Shown here piece after piece: positions 54,165-64,000 of a stretch of 64,000 bases of DNA. A program made the translations under genes and the position numbers. Position 1 is the first letter of the stretch, and the number at the start of each line of letters is the position of its first letter. Source of the stretch: Symsagittifera roscoffensis (Eukaryota; Xenacoelomorpha; Acoela; Convolutidae); assembly GCF_963678635.1 (NCBI RefSeq), contig NC_087067.1:27599547-27663546 (forward strand), in the 5' to 3' direction. The notes under the pieces were generated by a model. The model made no database searches. It was not told the origin of the DNA and saw only the letters and a program-made list of their open reading frames with translations.

Positions 54165-55075
54165 GTTCTAATACATCATGGTGAAAAATTAGCCAATCAC
54201 AGTTGACCTCTAAATTACTTTTAACACTAAAATAATTTTAACCTCTAAAATTAGTTAAACAGTTTAAATTAATTTGTCTGGAAGTTTCTGAGTCATAAAT
54301 TCGTTTTAGACATGTACTTAAAAAAAAACTATTTGGGATTAAAATTTCAGTGTTAGCTCCTTGCTCCTAAAATCATCGCGCGTGTTCGAAGGATGTGAAA
54401 TCCCAAAGGATCACCAAAGGATGTGAAGCCCCCAATGCTGATGGTGCAATATAGAGGTTACCAAAGCCAATATTTTGATAACAGGTTACGAAAATTAACA
54501 AACGTTCATGTGGTTTACACCACAAGAAAACTAGAAAGATGTTTACCATCACTTAAGTCAGCATTTTCTAATGACCTCAAGTCAAGAGTGGTTTACAAGC
54601 TGTCATTCAGTGGATGCACTTCCACCTATGTCGGACAAGCTGTTCGCGACAATTGACCACTAGAATTGAGGAACATAAGAAAGCAGACTCACCGGTAGGC
54701 CTCCACCTTCAGCAATGCCAACTTGAGGGAAATAGCGCAGATCTCAGTTGGGAAATTATAGATAGGTCAAACAACCAAACAAAATTGTTAACACTAGAGG
54801 CAAAACATATCAGAAAAGAGAAACCGGGCTTGAACACGCGCGATGAAATTAGGAGCAACGAGTTAGCACTGAAAATTAAGTCCCAAATTTTTTTGGTTTT
54901 TTATTTAAAACGTACATGCTTAAATCACAATTATGACTCAGAAACTTGCAAACAAATTAATATACAAGTGGTTAACTAATTTTAGAGGTTAAAAATTTTA
55001 ATTTTAATTGTAATTTAGAGGTCACCTGTGATTGGCTATTTTTTTAACATGATGGTTTAGAACCAAAATGTATGT
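54165..55075 (+). mobile_element. Penelope-like fragment with GIY-YIG endonuclease, left copy
   Basis: The coding part is flanked by about 240-bp inverted arms: 54165-54405 matches the reverse complement of 54836-55070 (shared words include AGCCAATCACAG, GACCTCTAAATTAC, CCTCTAAAATTAGTTAA and TTTCTGAGTCATAA). The right arm includes the 3' end of the coding part, so the left arm is an inverted copy of the element's own 3' end. Inverted terminal copies are known for Penelope-like elements. The RT is absent. Confidence 0.65.
54423..54979 (+). pseudogene. GIY-YIG endonuclease domain of a Penelope-like element, left copy
   Basis: Residues: YRGYQSQYFDNRLRKLTNVH, RCLPSLKSAFSNDLKSRVVYKLSF, then the GIY-YIG core with VVY for GIY and TYVGQAV for YIG. 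In the following frame come LTTRIEEHKKADS (Arg and His of the core) and LTLEAKHIRKEKPGLNTRD (catalytic Glu and the final N-T). Penelope-like elements use this nuclease to nick DNA for priming. A two-base CG insertion near 54645, compared with the right copy, shifts the frame. The start codon is only the first ATG; the RT that should precede it is missing. Confidence 0.7.
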
Positions 55076-55350
55076 GAATTATTGCAAGTTTTTGAATTAG
55101 AATTTTGAAAAACTCAATTCTAGAGCCGGGGACACCCTGAATTTTTCAGGATATTGGTTGAAAAAGACAGTGAAAATTGAATGAGTCTTTATGTTTCTCA
55201 ATTATACAAATTTTCAACTCGGCCACTGCCTTTCTGGGGGATACAACAGAGAGTATGCTTATTCTACTAGGAACTAGGGAGTCAACTACCGTTACATACC
55301 ATATGAGCAGTCTAACAGCCCTGGTAAACGTGCAACAGTATGGTCGATAA

Positions 55351-55960
55351 TGTGACATTCGACCAGAATAGCCTGAAATTCATGGAGCAGTTGAGTGAGA
55401 AAATTGGTTGTTTTGAAGGGTTAACGAAGTTAACTGTCCAATTAAACGATTTGGGAGGGGTCGTTCGTTTTTAGGTGAAGAAGTAATTTTTTATGAAATA
55501 GTTCAAAATGAAGACACGTAACGACCTGTAAATTTCGCGGCTATTGAAAAAGCGGGAAAATCACAGAGACGTTTTTCGCTAGTCAGAATAGGATTAACAA
55601 GGATTTTTGCTGATAGAAAGTGAGATACTTAAAAGAAAAACAGCGAATGGTATCAATATTCGAAGAACGCTCCGAGGTGTAACGATTGTACAGCTACAAC
55701 CGCTACCGAGCAACTCACGAGCACTCGGAGGGCTATTGGGAAGTTTTGCTACCCTTCCCGATTGCCAAGAAGACAGCTCTTCGGCCGGACTCGAGAAACC
55801 ACAAGAGTCTTGGAAAACACAGTAGACATTGTTTTTAACAACTTTTAGCTTCCCGGAATGCCTTGAACTGAATTTATTTAACCGGACCTTCTGATCTTCC
55901 AGTATGGGTTCTGAAAGATGGCTGAAATTAAATATATCCACACCTTACATTTCTTATAAA
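55351..55960 (+). repeat. Relic LTR related to the giant element, left copy
   Basis: It begins TGTGACATTCGACCAGAAT, identical to the start of the giant's LTR. Its interior keeps the giant's order at low identity (for example AGAAAGTGAGATACTTAAAAG, then TTTTAGCTTCCCGGAATG...GAACTGAATTTATTTAAC against TTTTAGCTTCTTGTCATG...GAATTGAGTTTAATTAAC). The end is truncated at LINE RT sequence. It sits in the second family A remnant, just upstream of VTVVDSL. Confidence 0.6.
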
Positions 55961-55984
55961 TGAATTTATTAAGTGAAACTTTTT

Positions 55985-56680
55985 CCAACAGGACGCAAAA
56001 AAAGCGGTTGTTACCCCAATATACAAATAAAAAAAGATGACTCAGAAATAGCAGAGAAATATAGACCATTCTCCATAACAGGTGCACTCACTAAAATTTT
56101 CGAGAAACTACTTTACGAACAAATCAAGGAATACTTTTTGTCTAATAACCTGCTCAGCAACACCCAATTTGTTTTAGAACCTCATAATCAACGATGCACG
56201 CCATCCTTTATTGGACCCCATCCACTGAGTTCTTCCGCAAATCAATGCATGAAAACAAATGCATGAAAACAAACTCAACAATACAAAAATACAAAAACAA
56301 GCTAGAAGTTAAATTTTTGGGGGGTATTTCTAGATCAATTTCTAATCTTTCAGGGAGAAATTAAAAACATATAAGCAAAAGTGGCTTGCCGGATCAAAAC
56401 ATTACAATCGATAAGAAACCACTGACAATCAAAAACCGAATACTATAATTGAACATTTTTGTCATAAGCCACCATCTGCACTACCCAGCAACACTAATAA
56501 GCAGTTTGATATCAAATCTAAAAAAATTGCTTAAAAAACAACTGAGTTGGGCAATAAAGACCTGTTGTGACAGAAGACAATTTGATTCTTCTTCCGGTCT
56601 TAAATTAGTATACAAATTAATTCTGGTTTTCCTGTTTCTCGATTGGAAAATAATTTGCCATCTATGAAAAATCAAACATA
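55985..56680 (+). pseudogene. LINE reverse transcriptase fragments, left copy
   Basis: 55985-56265 reads KKDDSEIAEKYRPFSITGAL, IFEKLLYEQIKEYFLSNN and LLSNTQFVLEPHNQRC, the finger motifs of CR1-like LINE RTs. After an internal deletion, 56281-56650 reads (with stops) KFLGVFLDQFLIFQGEI-like sequence, CRIKTLQSIRNHL, SHLHYPATLISSLISNLKKL and LKKQLSWAIKTCCDRRQFDS, the thumb region. The catalytic palm is missing. It might be the RT lost from the LINE derivative, but it lies in the opposite orientation, so this is uncertain. Confidence 0.6.
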
Positions 56681-57294
56681 AAATACTATCGGCATACACA
56701 AAAACCCAAAAGTCAAGTACGTAAACAACACAATTGATGAGAACAAAAGAAATAAAAAACTACATTTTCAAGCATGATTGAGCAGTCATTATAACTAAAA
56801 TAAATTTTTTCAGAAAATCACTCCTTATTTGGAACCAAAGTCAAAATGCAAATTAAAAACTTAAACAGCAGCAGTTCAACTTACAAGACAATAAAAATTA
56901 GGTTTATGGAATTTTTCTATCTATTTTTTGTGAAGATCCTTCTCTGGCAACCTTACAAGGGGTCTTCTAACAAGCCTATTTCCGAATTGATTGTCGTTTC
57001 CTATGTTCACTATCCCCTCCCTATAGTCGAGAACAACGTAAAAATGTCTCATTAAACCGTCACTGCCTTTTGCTAGAGGTATAAGTGCTTTCCAAAAATT
57101 TTCACAAACTTGAAGGATCTACCTTCAAAAACCAGTTCTTTTGCTAAAATCAATTTAAACAATTTTCTACGCTTATTTTTTTCAAAACAAAAACAATTAG
57201 CTTACACTTAAGCCTAACTAATTCTTGTTCTAACACTACAAAGATGAACTGGATCTATCCAGTTTTTTCAGAGTTATACAGCAAAACGTCTTTT
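56681..57294. other. Centre of the inverted duplication, non-coding
   Basis: Unpaired spacer between the two arms. No gene recognised; probably the 3' part of the LINE fragment and flanking repeat. Short ORFs here look like chance. Confidence 0.4.
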
Positions 57295-57912
57295 ATGCAA
57301 ACTCAAAAATTTTCAAACTAATTGGTTCCGCCATACTTTTTCCGCAATTCTTGTCTTATTGACCAAAAAATTGCTGATCCCAGCTCAGAAGGCAAATAAT
57401 CTACAAGTTCAATGGAAAGAAACCGATCTAAAACAAATCAGTTTAAAAAAACTATGCCTAAAACTATGGTACTTGGACCTGTCCTGATTGATGAATCCAC
57501 CAAATCAAGTTTTTAAGTTCGATTTTACTGGGGCCAGGAATGTTGTTGGCAAACGAGTCTTTTAACCTGTCTATCCACTAGTGTTTGTTGTCCGAAAAAC
57601 AGTTTTATTGCTCTAACCCAAAAACTCTGAAAACTTTTTTGTTTTGAGGCGCTTCGTTTTTTTCAAAAATCACGAAAAAATTGAATTTTGCTACCGAATT
57701 ACTACCAACCACGTCCGAACTAAATTCAACCGAATGACTTAGCTATATTAATCAAATTACGATGTAATTCACTTACTTAGCACTTTTTTCCTTGTGAAAA
57801 AATGTCGACATCTCAAAAATTGCTATTTGTGGGGGGATCAAAATATCACTGAAAAACGGTATAGGAAAAATAATACTAGTAGTATAAATAGTAGTACTAC
57901 TAGTTTTATACA
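57295..57912 (-). repeat. Relic of the giant element's leader
   Basis: The - strand matches 21000-21655 of the giant's leader in order: TATACCGTTTTTCAGTGA, ATATTTTGATC, GCAATTTTTGAGAT, TTACATCGTAA, GTGATTTTTGA, CACTAGTG, TTGGTGGATTCATCAATC, TTGAACT, GCCTTCTGAGCT and TTGCGGAAAAAGT. Identity is modest, so the parent insertion is old. The match stops where the giant has its perfect hairpin. Confidence 0.7.
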
Positions 57913-58453
57913 CCTCCGGGTACGTTCTTAGAAGTTCCAAAATTGTACCTTGAGGTACGCCTTGGTGAAGTGACATCCAACTGGGTTCAGTTTTAATTAC
58001 TACATTTTTCTTTCTGTTGTCTTTTGTTTATAAGGCTATGAATCATTTAAATTGCTGATTCAGAAAATCCCAAATCATCCAGTTTGTTTTCTAAATGTTC
58101 ATGGTTGATAGAATTGAAATCTTTTGATAGATCTAATAAAAATACGGCAACATATTTGTTTTCATGCATTGATTTGCGGAAGATTTCAGTGGATGGGGTC
58201 CAATAAAGGGTGGCGTGCATCGTTGATTGTGAGGTTCTAAAATAAATTGGGTGTTGCTGAGCAGGTTTTTAGACAATAAGTCTTCCTTGATTTGTTCGTA
58301 TAGTAGTTTCTCGAAAACTTTAGAGAGTGCACATGTTATGGAGAATGGTCTAAAATTCTCTGCTATTTCTGGGTCATCTTTTTTATTTGTATATTGGGGT
58401 AACAACCGCTTTTTTGCGTCTTGTTGGAAAAAAACTTCACTTAATAAATTCAT
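57900..58453 (-). pseudogene. LINE reverse transcriptase fragment, right copy
   Basis: On the - strand: KKDDPEIAENFRPFSITCAL, IFEKLLYEQIKEDLLSKN-type sequence as in the left copy. It then continues past the left copy's deletion with LDLSK-F-SINHEHLENKLDD (first catalytic region, through stops) and HQGVPQGTI near 57950. Upstream it joins the relic LTR at about 58460, as in the left arm. Many stops. Confidence 0.6.
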
Positions 58454-58479
58454 TTAAAAGAAATGTAAGGTGGAGATAT

Positions 58480-59077
58480 ATTTCAGTGCAGCCATTTTTC
58501 AGAGCCCATGCTGGAAGATCAGAAGGTCCGGTTAAATAAATTCAGTTCAAGGCATTCCGGGAAGCTGAAAGTTGTTAAAATCAATGTCTACTTGTTTTCC
58601 AAGACCCTTCTGGATTCTCGAGTCCGGTCGAAGAGCTGTCTTCTTGGCAATCAGGAAGGGTAGCAGAACTTTCCAATAGCCCATCGAATGCTCGTGAGTT
58701 GCTCGGTAGCCGTTGTAGCTGTACAATTGTTACACCTCGGAGCGTTCTTCGAATATTGATACTATTCGCTGTTTTTCTTTCAAGTATCTCACTTTCTATC
58801 AGCAATAATCCTTGTTAATCCTATTCTGACTAGCGAAAAACATCTCTGTGATTGCACCATCACTTTTATTTCCCGCTTTTCCATTAACCGCGAAATTTAC
58901 AGGTCGTTACGTGTCTTCATTTTGAACTAATTCATAAAAAATTACTTCTTCACCTAAAAACGAACGACCCTTCCCAAATCGTTGAATTGAACAGTTAACA
59001 CCGTTAATCCTTCGAACCAACCAATTTTCTCATTCAACTGCTCCATGAATTTCAGGCTATTTTGGTCGAATGTCACA
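58480..59077 (-). repeat. Relic LTR related to the giant element, right copy
   Basis: Inverted counterpart of 55351-55960. It starts TGTGACATTCGACCAAAAT on the - strand and keeps the same interior with small indels (for example about ten extra bases near 58855). Confidence 0.6.
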
Positions 59078-59349
59078 TTATATACCATACTGTTGCACGT
59101 TTACCAGGGCTGTTAGACTGCTCATATGGTATGTAACGGTAGTTGACTCCCTAGTTCCTAGTAGAATAAGCATACTCTCTGTTGTATCCCCCAGAAAGGC
59201 AGTGGCCGAGTTGAAAGTTTGTATAATTGAGAAATATAAAGACTCATTCAATTTTCACTGTCTTTTTCAACCAATAGCCTGAAAAATTCAGGGTGTCCCC
59301 GGCTCTAGAATTGAGTTTTTCAAAATTCTAATTCAAAAACTTGCAATAA

Positions 59350-60262
59350 TTCACATACATTTTGGTTCTAAACCATCATTTTAAAAAAATAGCCAATCAC
59401 AGGTGACCTCTAAATTACAATTAAAATTAAAATTTTTAACCTCTAAAATTAGTTAACCACTTGTATATTAATTTGTTTGCAAGTTTCTGAGTCATAATTG
59501 TGATTTAAGCATGTACGTTTTAAATAAAAAACCAAAAAAATTTGGGACTTAATTTTCAGTGCTAACTCGTTGCTCCTAATTTCATCGCGCGTGTTCAAGC
59601 CCGGTTTCTCTTTTCTGATATGTTTTGCCTCTAGTGTTAACAATTTTGTTTGGTTGTTTGACCTATCTATAATTTCCCAACTGAGATCTGCGCTATTTCC
59701 CTCAAGTTGGCATTGCTGAAGGTGGAGGCCTACCGGTGAGTCTGCTTTCTTATGTTCCTCAATTCTAGTGGTCAATTGTCGAACAGCTTGTCCGACATAG
59801 GTGGAAGTGCATCCACTGAATGACAGCTTGTAAACCACTCTTGACTTGAGGTCATTAGAAAATGCTGACTTAAGTGATGGTAAACATCTTTCTAGTTTTC
59901 TTGTGGTGTAAACCACATGAACGTTTGTTAATTTTCGTAACCTGTTATCAAAATATTGGCTTTGGTTACCTCTATATTGCACCATCAGCATTGGGGGCTT
60001 CACATCCTTTGGTGATCCTTTGGGATTTCACATCCTTCGAACACGCGCGATGATTTTAGGAGCAAGGAGCTAACACTGAAATTTTAATCCCAAATATTTT
60101 TTTTTTAAGTACATGTCTAAAACGAATTTATGACTCAGAAACTTCCAGACAAATTAATTTAAACTGTTTAACTAATTTTAGAGGTTAAAATTATTTTAGT
60201 GTTAAAAGTAATTTAGAGGTCAACTGTGATTGGCTAATTTTTTACCATGATGTATTAGAACC
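59350..60262 (-). mobile_element. Penelope-like fragment with GIY-YIG endonuclease, right copy
   Basis: Inverted counterpart of 54165-55075, with the same pair of inverted arms (59352-59590 and 60005-60262) around the coding part. The right copy has the undisturbed reading frame. Confidence 0.65.
59449..60003 (-). CDS. GIY-YIG endonuclease domain, Penelope-like, 184-codon frame
   Basis: Open frame with the complete GIY-YIG core: VVYKLSFSGC, TSTYVGQAVRQLTTRIEEHK (YVG, Arg, His) and LTLEAKHIRKEKPGLN (catalytic Glu, Asn). Compared with the left copy it lacks the CG insertion, so the frame is intact. The N-terminus MKPPMLMVQYRG is only the first ATG; in whole elements an RT precedes. Some 20 residues at the C-terminus (SQIFLVFYLKRTCLNHN) fall into the inverted arm and may not be native. 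By itself it would be a nuclease without RT, so function is doubtful. Confidence 0.6.
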   Translation of the reverse strand: MKPPMLMVQYRGNQSQYFDNRLRKLTNVHVVYTTRKLERCLPSLKSAFSNDLKSRVVYKLSFSGCTSTYVGQAVRQLTTRIEEHKKADSPVGLHLQQCQLEGNSADLSWEIIDRSNNQTKLLTLEAKHIRKEKPGLNTRDEIRSNELALKIKSQIFLVFYLKRTCLNHNYDSETCKQINIQVVN

Positions 60263-60619
60263 AAAATAAGTACGATTTATTGTAAATCACATTTGTAAAT
60301 TGATGTATTGTCGTTATTTACATTAAATGATTGTAAAAATTTTCTTAAAATATTTACAAAACGCTCAAAGATTACAAAACGATCCAAGAGTTTTTCCAAA
60401 TCGATCTTGAGTTTTTTCGTAATAAGCTCTGTAGGAACTTGAGAACATGTACCGAGCAACCCGGTGGAGATAGTTTCAATAAACATAAGAATCTCCCTTG
60501 CAAAACATGCACCTGAAACTAAGCAGCGACAATAAATATCCTTGTTTACAATATCAGAAGTATTCTTGAGTATCAATGGCGGACAACCTTCTCTAATGCT
60601 GTCCAAGTAAAAAACGCTT

Positions 60620-61557
60620 ATCAAGTCATCTGCCTAAGTGAAACCTGGTTGACAGAAAGCATCGGCGACGCTGCACTTTTTCTGACAAACTACTTTATTC
60701 ACCGAAATGACCGACCGAGTGACAAAGGTTAACAAAACATGGTGGCGTACTTATAGCAGTAAACCGTAACAATCCAAGTAGCCATTTCATTTCCGCGTTT
60801 CAAAACTGTGTTATCATCCGCATATCCCTGAACAAGCCGATTATAACTTGCTGCAACTACAGCGCTCCTTCAGACAGTACCTACACATGGGACATCTCAG
60901 ATCTAGTCGAACTCCTATAACTCTTGAGGCGTAAGCAATTTGATTAAAGTGCAATTTGTTCGTATATAGTTGGAGATATGAATTTTAACTGTGCACACTG
61001 GCCGTCAAAGACTTCAACTTCTCTAGATGAACAGTCATTCCTTGACAAACTCTGTGAGTCAAACTTCCAAAAACTAATCAAAACCCCTGATGGAAAATCA
61101 CTAGAAGTTCATCTTAGTAACAAACCGCGTTTTATCACCAGCATGAAATTTGACAACCATCTGAGTAGTCTATTCAGTTCCGACCTTTGCCAGTCCATGC
61201 CAAAGTCTCATTTGACTACCGACTTGTTCACAAAAAGACACCAGCCATCAAACAAAACTAGATTTTGGCTTTTTTGCGTATAAGAAAGCAAACTGGGAAA
61301 AAGTGAATGAATTCATTCATCAACACACCTTCCAACCATTTTGCTTGAGCAACGTTGAACTGATGCTCGATCATTGGTACGAGTGGTTACTACAGGGTCT
61401 GCTACCAATCACTACAAAACACAGGTTTAAGTTAGCTTCTTGGGTGGGAAGCGATTCCTCCAACCTGATCAAAAAACTAGATACACTACAAGTTAAAAGT
61501 CAGCGAAAACCTACCCCATTGAACGAAAGCAAAATTGAAAGTCTGCAAACTGACTAA
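60620..61557 (+). pseudogene. LINE APE endonuclease and linker, right copy
   Basis: CLSETWLTESIGDAALFLTN and FIHRNDRPSDKG are the S-E-T-W-L and hR-DR motifs of LINE endonucleases. After stops comes MNFNCAHWPSKTS (a GDFN-type motif with changes) and SLEVHLSNKPRFITS. Then 61303-61557 gives FIHQHTFQPFCLSNVELMLD, WLLQGLLPITTKHRFKLASW and SSNLIKKLDTL. Enzymes of this type nick the target DNA. Several stops and a frame change; dead copy. Confidence 0.6.
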
Positions 61558-61989
61558 CACTGCCCCTTCAAAATGACCAGCATCTCCACAAAAAAATGCT
61601 TTGAGAATGGGAAATTCAACAATATCTGAAATCGATCATCAAGTCTAGCACGATCCCTTCAGAGATTTTCCTAGATCAAAAAACAACCAATACAGACGCT
61701 CAAAAAGTTGAATTGTTTAACATATCTTTTCAATCATTTTTCACACTAAACGCCAATGTTGGGAAAGCAGAACGACTGTGCAAAAAGAAATTTTTTCGGA
61801 TGGTACTACATTTAGTCATCTACAAGCTATGAATGTATATATGTCCGCATGTAAAAAAGTATGTGTTTGTAAATGTTGAAATGTATGTATGAATGTATGT
61901 ATGTATGCATATATGAATGTGGATGTGTATGTTGACAAGCAATATCCATATCTCCTATAAAAACAAACTCGTAAAACTTAACATCCTTC

Positions 61990-62379
61990 CTTTGTCTCTA
62001 TACCAAGAGATTCATGTTGGACTGCTGTTTGCAAAAATATTAGCTGAAGAAGTTGACCTCGACTGGAGAAGCCATGTAAGCATCACTGACGTTGGAAACC
62101 GAAAAGCTCAAATGACACGAAAATTCGTCTGCAAAAAAATGCGTCTGAAGAAGTGCGAATCGGATTTGGTTTCGGGCATGTCGTCATGCTGATCTGTACA
62201 ACGAATACTTCAAATGTGACATATTGTTTGACCCAGAATGCAAAAACAGACTTCTGGGAATGTACGCAAAATTTTTCAGAACTCGTTATAACGAATCAGA
62301 TACATGCACTTGGCGCATTTTTTGCGAATGCAACAACTGTAGAGACCTGAAGAAACTTATACTTATAACTGAAAACTAA
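61990..62379 (+). pseudogene. LINE ORF2 C-terminal tail, right copy
   Basis: VDLDWRSHVSITDVGNRKAQ, KKMRLKKCESD, then in the next frame RACRHADLYNEYFKCDILFD, CKNRLLGMYAKFFRTRYNES and TWRIFCECNNCRDLKKLILI, ending in a TAA at 62377. A one-base change near 62165 splits the frame. The Cys pattern agrees with the left copy. Confidence 0.5.
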
Positions 62380-62561
62380 ACTTTGAACAATCCAATGACT
62401 GGCTTTTATGCGAACCCTTGGATTACTTTCCTAAATCCGTTGTTATTTTTATAATTATTTTTTAACTTAAAAAAGACTATTCAACCAGTTAATTATCCAA
62501 CTTTTGCTCTAAAATTCGCTTATTTTTATATCAGTTCAATTGATCTTTTTCTAGTTATGAA

Positions 62562-64000
62562 ACGGTTTCCTAACCAAAGATGGGATTGAACGACTTTACT
62601 AATTAGCTCTCTTGCCGTAGTGCAGTTAAATTTCTTTTTCAGAGGGAATGGAGAAAGTTTTTTCGGACTGGAAGAAGTTCGAAGACAGTGTAAATCTGCT
62701 GCAAGTGAGTTTTTGTCAAATGTATTTTTGATATTGCTAATTCGTTGAAATGAAACACGATTAAAACCGTAAAAACAAGTGTCATGCAATCAGTTTTCCT
62801 ATTTTTTTTCTGATAAATCCAAGGATTAAGGAAAGGATGCATTTGTTTCTAGCATGAGTCGCAAACAAAAGTGCTACTTTTTTTGATATTTATGAAAATG
62901 CTGCTTTGCTACTAAAGTTGTTGCCTGTGTATCACGAGGCTGCAGTCGCGCTGAAGGACTATGTGATTTGACATTTGAATTGTCATGAGTTAATACATTT
63001 GATGTTTTTTTTAAATATGCTTTAGAAAAGTAAATTTTGAAGCAAACAAAGCATGTTTTTAACTGATAAGACAATTTTATAAACTCATTTAAAATTGCAT
63101 GGTAATTTTCCCAAAATTTATTTAATAAGTAAAATCATCATCAATTCATTTTTCATATAATACAGTCGCTGTCCAGCTATTGCGAAGTCTTCAGCAAATT
63201 TTCGCATGCCTTTTTCGAAAGTAGAAATAAAGCAACGGCGAACACTGAACCCCACAACAGAACGCTATTCAGACTTCACTCGCCATAGAAGCCACTGCGG
63301 ATAAAATGTAAAAGGCCGACTAATTGCAGAAAAAGAAAAATACGGCGAAGTCGAAAAAGTCTTTGGCAATACTTGTTTTGAATTTATACAAGGAACTGGA
63401 GTTTTTACAAGAAATTTATACAAGTAACATTCAAAATTTGCAAAGACATCGCCACAAAATTTATTTTCATGCTTTACGAAAGGAGTTCAAGGAAATCTCT
63501 TTAATCAGAACAACTCCAAATGTAAGCAAAAGCTAGAGTGAAGAAATAATAGCAGAAAACTTTGCACCTAAATTAATCGGAAAAGACTGACTCAATCAAC
63601 AGCAAAGAAAAATGTTTTCTCTGCCGCTGAAAATGGGCGTTTTTAAAATCAAAATGCTCACAGATTTCTCCCACAACTATGAATGGTCAAAAACAATTTT
63701 CTACATGCCAGTGAACCACTTACACTCATTCAACTTCAGCTAAAAAAACTTCTGGGGAAGCCAAAAAAACTATTAAACAAGGCTTGTACCGTAAAAGAGG
63801 AAAAAAACAAGGGAAGTTTCCATTGAAAACGTAGTTTCCAACCGTATTCCAACCATAATGCAGGCCTAATCATTTTTTGCTTTTTATGCATTTTTGTAAG
63901 GATAGTACGGCCCTATTCAATATGTGCACGGACCATTACTACACGGGGGCCTTAAATTAAACTGTAGAAAAGGTTCATCAATCATAAGCAGAAAACGACA
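62562..64000. repeat. Outer repeat arm, inverted copy of 16498-18585
   Basis: The reverse complement matches the left arm, lacking its 680-base insert. The arm reaches the window end and may continue. The 67-codon frame it shares with 18311-18514 is weakly conserved and shows no family features, so it is not called as a gene. Confidence 0.6.

Larger units (their letters stand above)
53899..55345 (-). pseudogene. Second family A remnant (endonuclease tail), split by a Penelope-like fragment, left copy
   Basis: On the - strand 55345-55146 reads YVTVVDSLVPSRISI and LFQPIS, then KIQGVPGSRIEFFK: the same order as family A's WDVTVVDSLAP, YLFQPLAFEIQGAAGPSTEVF. After the Penelope-like insertion, FRNKLCRNLRTCTEQPSADSF at about 54060-53920 corresponds to SKLCKNLSICTEEPRAGSF. 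Several stops; long dead. A relic LTR sits directly at its upstream edge (55351). The inverted copy is 59083-60522. Confidence 0.6.
59083..60522 (+). pseudogene. Second family A remnant, split by a Penelope-like fragment, right copy
   Basis: Inverted copy of 53899-55345. 59083-59282 reads YVTVVDSLVPSRISI, AELKVCIIEKYKDSFNFHC and LFQP on the + strand. The tail continues at about 60400-60520 (LCRNLRTCTEQP-like, through a changed frame). It ends exactly where the right LINE copy starts, whereas the left arm has about 1.9 kb more LINE sequence at this point. Confidence 0.55.
60525..62560 (+). mobile_element. LINE derivative without RT, right copy
   Basis: Inverted counterpart of 49963-52000. It begins inside the endonuclease, so the ORF1 and PHD parts of the left copy are absent. 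It runs through endonuclease, linker, TGAATG/GTAT microsatellite (about 61838-61930) and C-terminal tail. The shared end with the left copy (TCAATTGATCTTTTTCTAGTTA at 62537-62558) marks the element's edge. Confidence 0.6.

Overview
The window is animal nuclear DNA, most likely from an AT-rich invertebrate. It carries three GT-AG spliced exons of a conserved animal membrane-protein gene (TMEM120/TMPIT family) and many metazoan retroelement classes nested in one another. There are no operons, no prokaryotic genes and no CRISPR arrays. I cannot name the species.

Positions 1-8960 hold the 3' part of an Env-bearing Ty3/gypsy-type (endogenous retrovirus-like) element on the + strand. It has the integrase tail, two tiny hydrophobic ORFs that share an ATGA overlap, a 377-codon ORF with no methionine, a large Env glycoprotein, an unrecognised 601-aa ORF behind env, a canonical 79-nt intron just after that ORF, and a 1138-bp 3' LTR with a perfect 8-bp terminal inverted repeat. 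It lies antisense beside TMEM120 exons 1-3 (9246-10915, - strand), apparently in intron 3. Positions 10.9-16.5 kb are non-coding: a 562-bp MITE-like element, two copies of one SINE-like repeat, and tRNA-like remnants.

From 16.5 kb to the end the window is a nest of retroelements. A non-LTR element with a PHD finger, reverse transcriptase and restriction-like endonuclease (family A, - strand, 49.6 to 18.6 kb) is split by a giant 26.45-kb LTR retrotransposon (19248-45701). The giant has 918-bp LTRs differing at about 15 sites, a 2.7-kb leader full of a repeated AATCCGGAGGGGTC motif, gag-pro-RT-RNase H-integrase ending in a macro-like domain, and then about 9 kb of accessory coding. That coding forms two very long frames: one of about 1890 codons with an SGNH/GDSL hydrolase domain and a second SGNH-like region, and one of about 1080 codons with no recognised domain. 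Its last 2160 bp are duplicated in tandem with no difference seen. Ten in-frame stops and four frame changes show that this copy is decaying. The 3' polypurine-tract sequence recurs inside pol.

Positions 50-62.5 kb form an imperfect inverted duplication around a centre near 57 kb. Each arm carries a LINE derivative without its RT, a second family-A remnant split by a Penelope-like GIY-YIG fragment, a relic LTR related to the giant, and a LINE RT fragment. The centre keeps a relic of the giant's leader. The last 1.4 kb repeats 16.5-18.6 kb in inverted orientation.

The best candidate for an undescribed system is the giant retrotransposon with its accessory polyproteins. The second is the Env-bearing element with its methionine-free ORF and post-env ORF.
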